A stretch of DNA of 64,000 nucleotides. Origin: Drosophila persimilis (Eukaryota > Arthropoda > Insecta > Diptera > Drosophilidae). The number at the start of each line of letters is the position of its first letter. Positions within the stretch are counted from its first letter, which is position 1. Position numbers and translations under genes: made by a program. Shown here piece after piece: positions 61,272-64,000 of this stretch. The DNA lies in contig NW_020825298.1 in NCBI RefSeq assembly GCF_003286085.1, positions 2,914,001-2,978,000 on the forward strand. Direction: 5' to 3'. The notes beneath the pieces are model-generated. The model had not been told where the DNA came from. It searched no databases and saw nothing but the letters and a program-made list of their open reading frames with translations.

Positions 61272-61590
61272 AGTTGAATTTTTGTGTTGGAAGAGCTCGG
61301 TACTGCCGTTCGTGTCGGACGCGTGTTAAGGTCTCGTCGCGGTTGTCGTAGTCGTCAGTGTCGTTCCGGTTAGACGGCGAAAAGCAGGAGCCCCGCCATG
61401 GATTAACATTCGAGACGATTCAAACAAAAATTGTGTGCCAAAACAAAGAAAGAAAGAAATTTTGAAAACAAAAAATGAGTGCAGTTCTATTTTGAATGGA
61501 TGGATAGTGCCGGTTGTTGAGAGGAGAGTGTGTCTGTGCCAAGAAAGATTTCGGGCAATTAAAGAGCGCGTAGAATAAAACTTTGACAAG
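61272..61590 (+). promoter_or_regulatory. Probable 5' leader and core promoter zone of the 61591 gene, with short uORFs
   Basis: The tract before the ATG is GC-rich and then purine-rich, in the style of a fly 5' UTR. Two initiator-like sites are visible: CCAGTTG with A at 61272, which has GGTACT at +28 to +33 (five of six DPE positions), and TCAGTG with A at 61357. No TATA box is obvious. The leader holds at least four tiny upstream ORFs: ATG GAT TAA at 61399-61407 in a GCCGCCATGG context, a six-codon ORF at 61475-61495, a three-codon ORF at 61496-61507 and an overlapping six-codon ORF at 61500-61520. All terminate before the main ATG. The exact transcription start is not determinable here. 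Confidence 0.4.
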
Positions 61591-61903
61591 ATGCATTTGC
61601 GGGCCATGCGTGGTGGCATGCCACAGTTGCAGTTGCAGTTGCAGTTGCTGCCTCAGCATTTATCCGAGGAAAGTGAAATTAAAAATAACGCCGTCACCGG
61701 CAGCGTCAGCGGCAGCGTCAGCGAGATCAAACGCCGACGACATAGAAACAATCAAAATGTCGACGCAACGTCGCCCAGGCTAAAAATAATCAGAGCCAGA
61801 GTCGGCCAGAAGATGGCATCACTGCCCCTGCCCCTGGCGGTGTTCCCCATGCTACTGATACTCTCTGGATTAAATGGATTAACACAAGTTGCCGCTCTCA
61901 AGG
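61591..61903 (+). CDS. First coding exon of an unrecognised secreted or membrane protein gene (5' partial gene)
   Basis: The frame opens at an ATG in an acceptable fly context (ACAAG before ATG), with an in-frame TAA 15 bases upstream. It runs 104 codons plus one base to a donor reading AAGG then GTAAGTG, with GT at 61904, so the intron is phase 1. The residues have a clear order: a (CAGTTG)n-encoded LQLQLQLQL tract at about 12-19, a Gly/Ser-Val repeat (VTGSVSGSVS) at 35-44, a basic patch KRRRHR at 47-52, a second Met at 75, and a hydrophobic core (LPLPLAVFPMLLIL) at about 78-91. The core is followed by a plausible signal-peptidase site after QVAA at 99-102. Signal-peptide exons ending in phase 1 are common in insect cell-surface and extracellular-domain genes (family knowledge), so I infer a secreted or type I membrane product. 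The remaining exons lie beyond the window. I cannot name the gene. Translation could instead start at Met75 (61813). Confidence 0.72.
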
Positions 61904-64000
61904 GTAAGTGTCAACAGATGTGGCATATATACATATATACTTGCAACAGTTGCAAACATCCCAGCACCATTTGAAGGGCAAAAACTATGACAAACTATTT
62001 CCTCCTTCTCCTAAATGCAAATCCTTTTGTGACTTCTATATCTTCTATCCCATGACTGCGTCGCCTTTCCTTTCCCCATTTATTTATTAGCGTCATTTGT
62101 TTCCATTTACGTGTTTCATCTTTTTCGTTTTGTCTATTTTTGGTTGCAACAAGCGACAACCGACAACCGACAAGAGAGTGAAATTAAGGCACTGCGGTTT
62201 ATTTATGCCTGTGCAACGCAAAGCAACGTTCGCTAATGGATTTTAAGGCCGATTTTATAGACGGAACGCGACATCGACTCTGCCTCATAGACCCATTATT
62301 CATGCGACTCTGCCTCTCTTTCTCATTAGAGAGCTGCGCGATGCACTCCCCCTCCACATCTCTCGTGGGAGGCAGAAAGATCGGTTCATTGGTGGATAGA
62401 GTGTGGCATTAGTAGAGATTTCTTTTTGGTTTCAAAGGTTGGGCGTAGGATCTGTTTATTTGGGAATATTTTTGGTATAGGGCGCAATTAGGGAGCTCTA
62501 AAGGTTTCGACGGGATTTGGAGTAGATTGAGAACTTCTTTGGGGAGTTATGTTACAAATTTCCAAAGAAAATTCAACTTCTGGAAGAAGTCTAGGGAATA
62601 ATCCATGAAATAGAAGCATTGTAGAATCTATATTGCACCAAAGATCATTAGATCCCCGACTAGGATGATAGTTTCTATGGGATTCTCGCTTCTTACAAAG
62701 TTTTAATTAATTTTCCGATTACAATTATGAAAGAACCCTTTTGTTGTGTTGTTATTAGAAAATTTACATCAGTTTTGATAACCTTTTCAAGACCTTCAGT
62801 CTATCTATCCTTCTTCTATCAACCTTGCTTTATGCCTAATGTCTAACCCCCCCTGAACCCACTTAGGGACATCGTTTTGTGGAAACTAAACACAGATTTT
62901 CCACAGAAAACACAGATCGAGTTACACACAGAAAAAAACCATGTAGATGAGGGTAAAAAGCCGAGCAGCTCCTTGGGGAGGGAGAGCCAGAGAGGATCAC
63001 AAAAGATCACTCAACCAAAACAGAAAAGACAGAAATGTTGTCTAGATAAATGAGAAATGAGTTTGCAGTTCGGTCTATCCACAAAACTAATCAATGTATT
63101 GTATGTAGTAAATAGTTTTCCCCAAGGAACCTGATTACGAGTGGAGATTTTCTTTCTTTTGGGCTAATGAATCTTGCGGCTTTTGCGGTCTGGCTGGGGA
63201 TGGGGATGCCGCAATGCAATGAAAGAAAACTAAAGCAAAATGTATTTGGAGTTTTGGGGTTGAGGCTGAGGTTGATTGGACATTTCATGGCTCGACAAAG
63301 TACCAGATAAAACATATATCTAAATGAGCTTAAGACTGCACAACCGTGGCAGCCCTGGCCGCCGTGGCAGCACCGTGCACACCCCTTCTTTGGAGAGAGA
63401 GAATGTTGTAATCTAATGCTTATTAAACGCTTTTTAATGCCAACCATCGCCCAATGATATCTAAAGTTTTGGACACACGCAATTCGGATGCGCTGTGCGC
63501 CACGTGAAAACATTTAGCACGCAACAGCCTCAGATGTATCTCTGTATCTCTGGGGCAGCTCCTCTCGTGTGATGTGGCAAGTGTTGCACGCGACGATGAC
63601 GACGACGACGACGACGCTCGTTTGATATAATAAATTGTATAAAATTATCTTCTCGCGGCACACGACAGGCTCTCGGCCATACCGTACCAATTTTTTTCTG
63701 CCAGGGTGTGTGACCAGTCTTATTTTTCGGGTGGTGCTGATGCTGGTGGTGGGTCAATCCCTGGCTGCTTGAGAATCTTTCGGGGTCATAAAAATTATCG
63801 CCCTCTAACATGCTGCGCGGGCGAGGGGGTTGACAAACGGTTTAATTTGCAGCAAAAATCTCCTGCTAATGCCACTCTGGGGAACGTTTTTCCACTGGCT
63901 TCTAACCGGATCCCCAAGTGCACCATGCTGCAGCTTTTTTATGTCTATCTCCAGGGGGTGGTGGCACACACACACACACTCTTTTCTCCCAGTTTTTAGG
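61904..64000 (+). other. Start of the first intron of the 61591 gene (continues past the window)
   Basis: The intron begins at the GTAAGTG donor at 61904, and no convincing acceptor and exon follow before the right edge. The tract holds AT-rich and T-rich stretches, a (GAC)n microsatellite near 63591-63617 and a (CA)n run near 63966-63980. I see no coding region in it. Apparent frames on the minus strand at 63091-63513 and 63530-63811 lack any recognisable protein. Confidence 0.5.
63591..63617 (+). repeat. (GAC)n microsatellite
   Basis: Eight to nine GAC triplets within the first intron of the 61591 gene. Confidence 0.85.

Overview
The window reads as nuclear DNA from a fruit fly (genus Drosophila). 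The signs are: long non-coding tracts full of short CA/GT, CAG/CTG, GAT, AAC and GA microsatellites; fly-style splice donors (GTAAGT/GTGAGT); purine-rich leaders; DRE, GAGA and TTTATGG-type motifs; and a TATACCCTGTACTCGAAGAG motif of the kind found in many fly transposable elements. The microsatellite load would suit the obscura group, but I cannot prove a species from sequence alone.

Only one protein-coding exon is well supported. It is at 61591-61903 (+): a first coding exon of 104 codons plus one base, ending in a hydrophobic signal-peptide-like segment and a consensus splice donor. Its leader carries several tiny upstream ORFs, and its intron runs off the right edge. It is probably the first coding exon of a secreted or cell-surface protein with a large 5' intron; I do not recognise the gene. 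Everything to its left, about 61 kb, holds no convincing gene and is best read as intergenic or 5'-intronic regulatory DNA. Many stop-free frames there, some up to 267 codons, come from simple repeats or chance. Three weak exon candidates are listed (15167-15228, 22010-22101, 27214-27280). The best is the 22010 one, a short signal peptide followed by a good donor.

The rest is layered repeat history. (1) A TIR family with ends TAGRGATGG has two two-ended copies (17965-18403, 26467-26733) and single ends near 3359 and 45495. (2) A second element with about 33-bp TIRs spans 35514-36086. (3) A pogo/Tigger-like end lies at 9094-9225. (4) A diverged family of minus-strand segments at about 5330, 9656, 19651, 29340 and perhaps 33500 shares short peptide patterns and looks like decayed copies of one unrecognised coding sequence. 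(5) A roughly 20-nt motif, CTGCTAAGCCACACTGGGA, occurs seven times. (6) A GCGAGTGAGCCNGGGGTTG motif occurs three times. (7) There is an 11-bp minisatellite at 28308-28428.

Candidate regulatory landmarks are a TATA/Inr promoter near 2528, a GAGA cluster at 13661-13822, a TTTTATGG palindrome at 29113, an Inr with a leader-like tract near 40118, and a CGATA/DRE cluster at 44904-45395. All are motif-level calls only.
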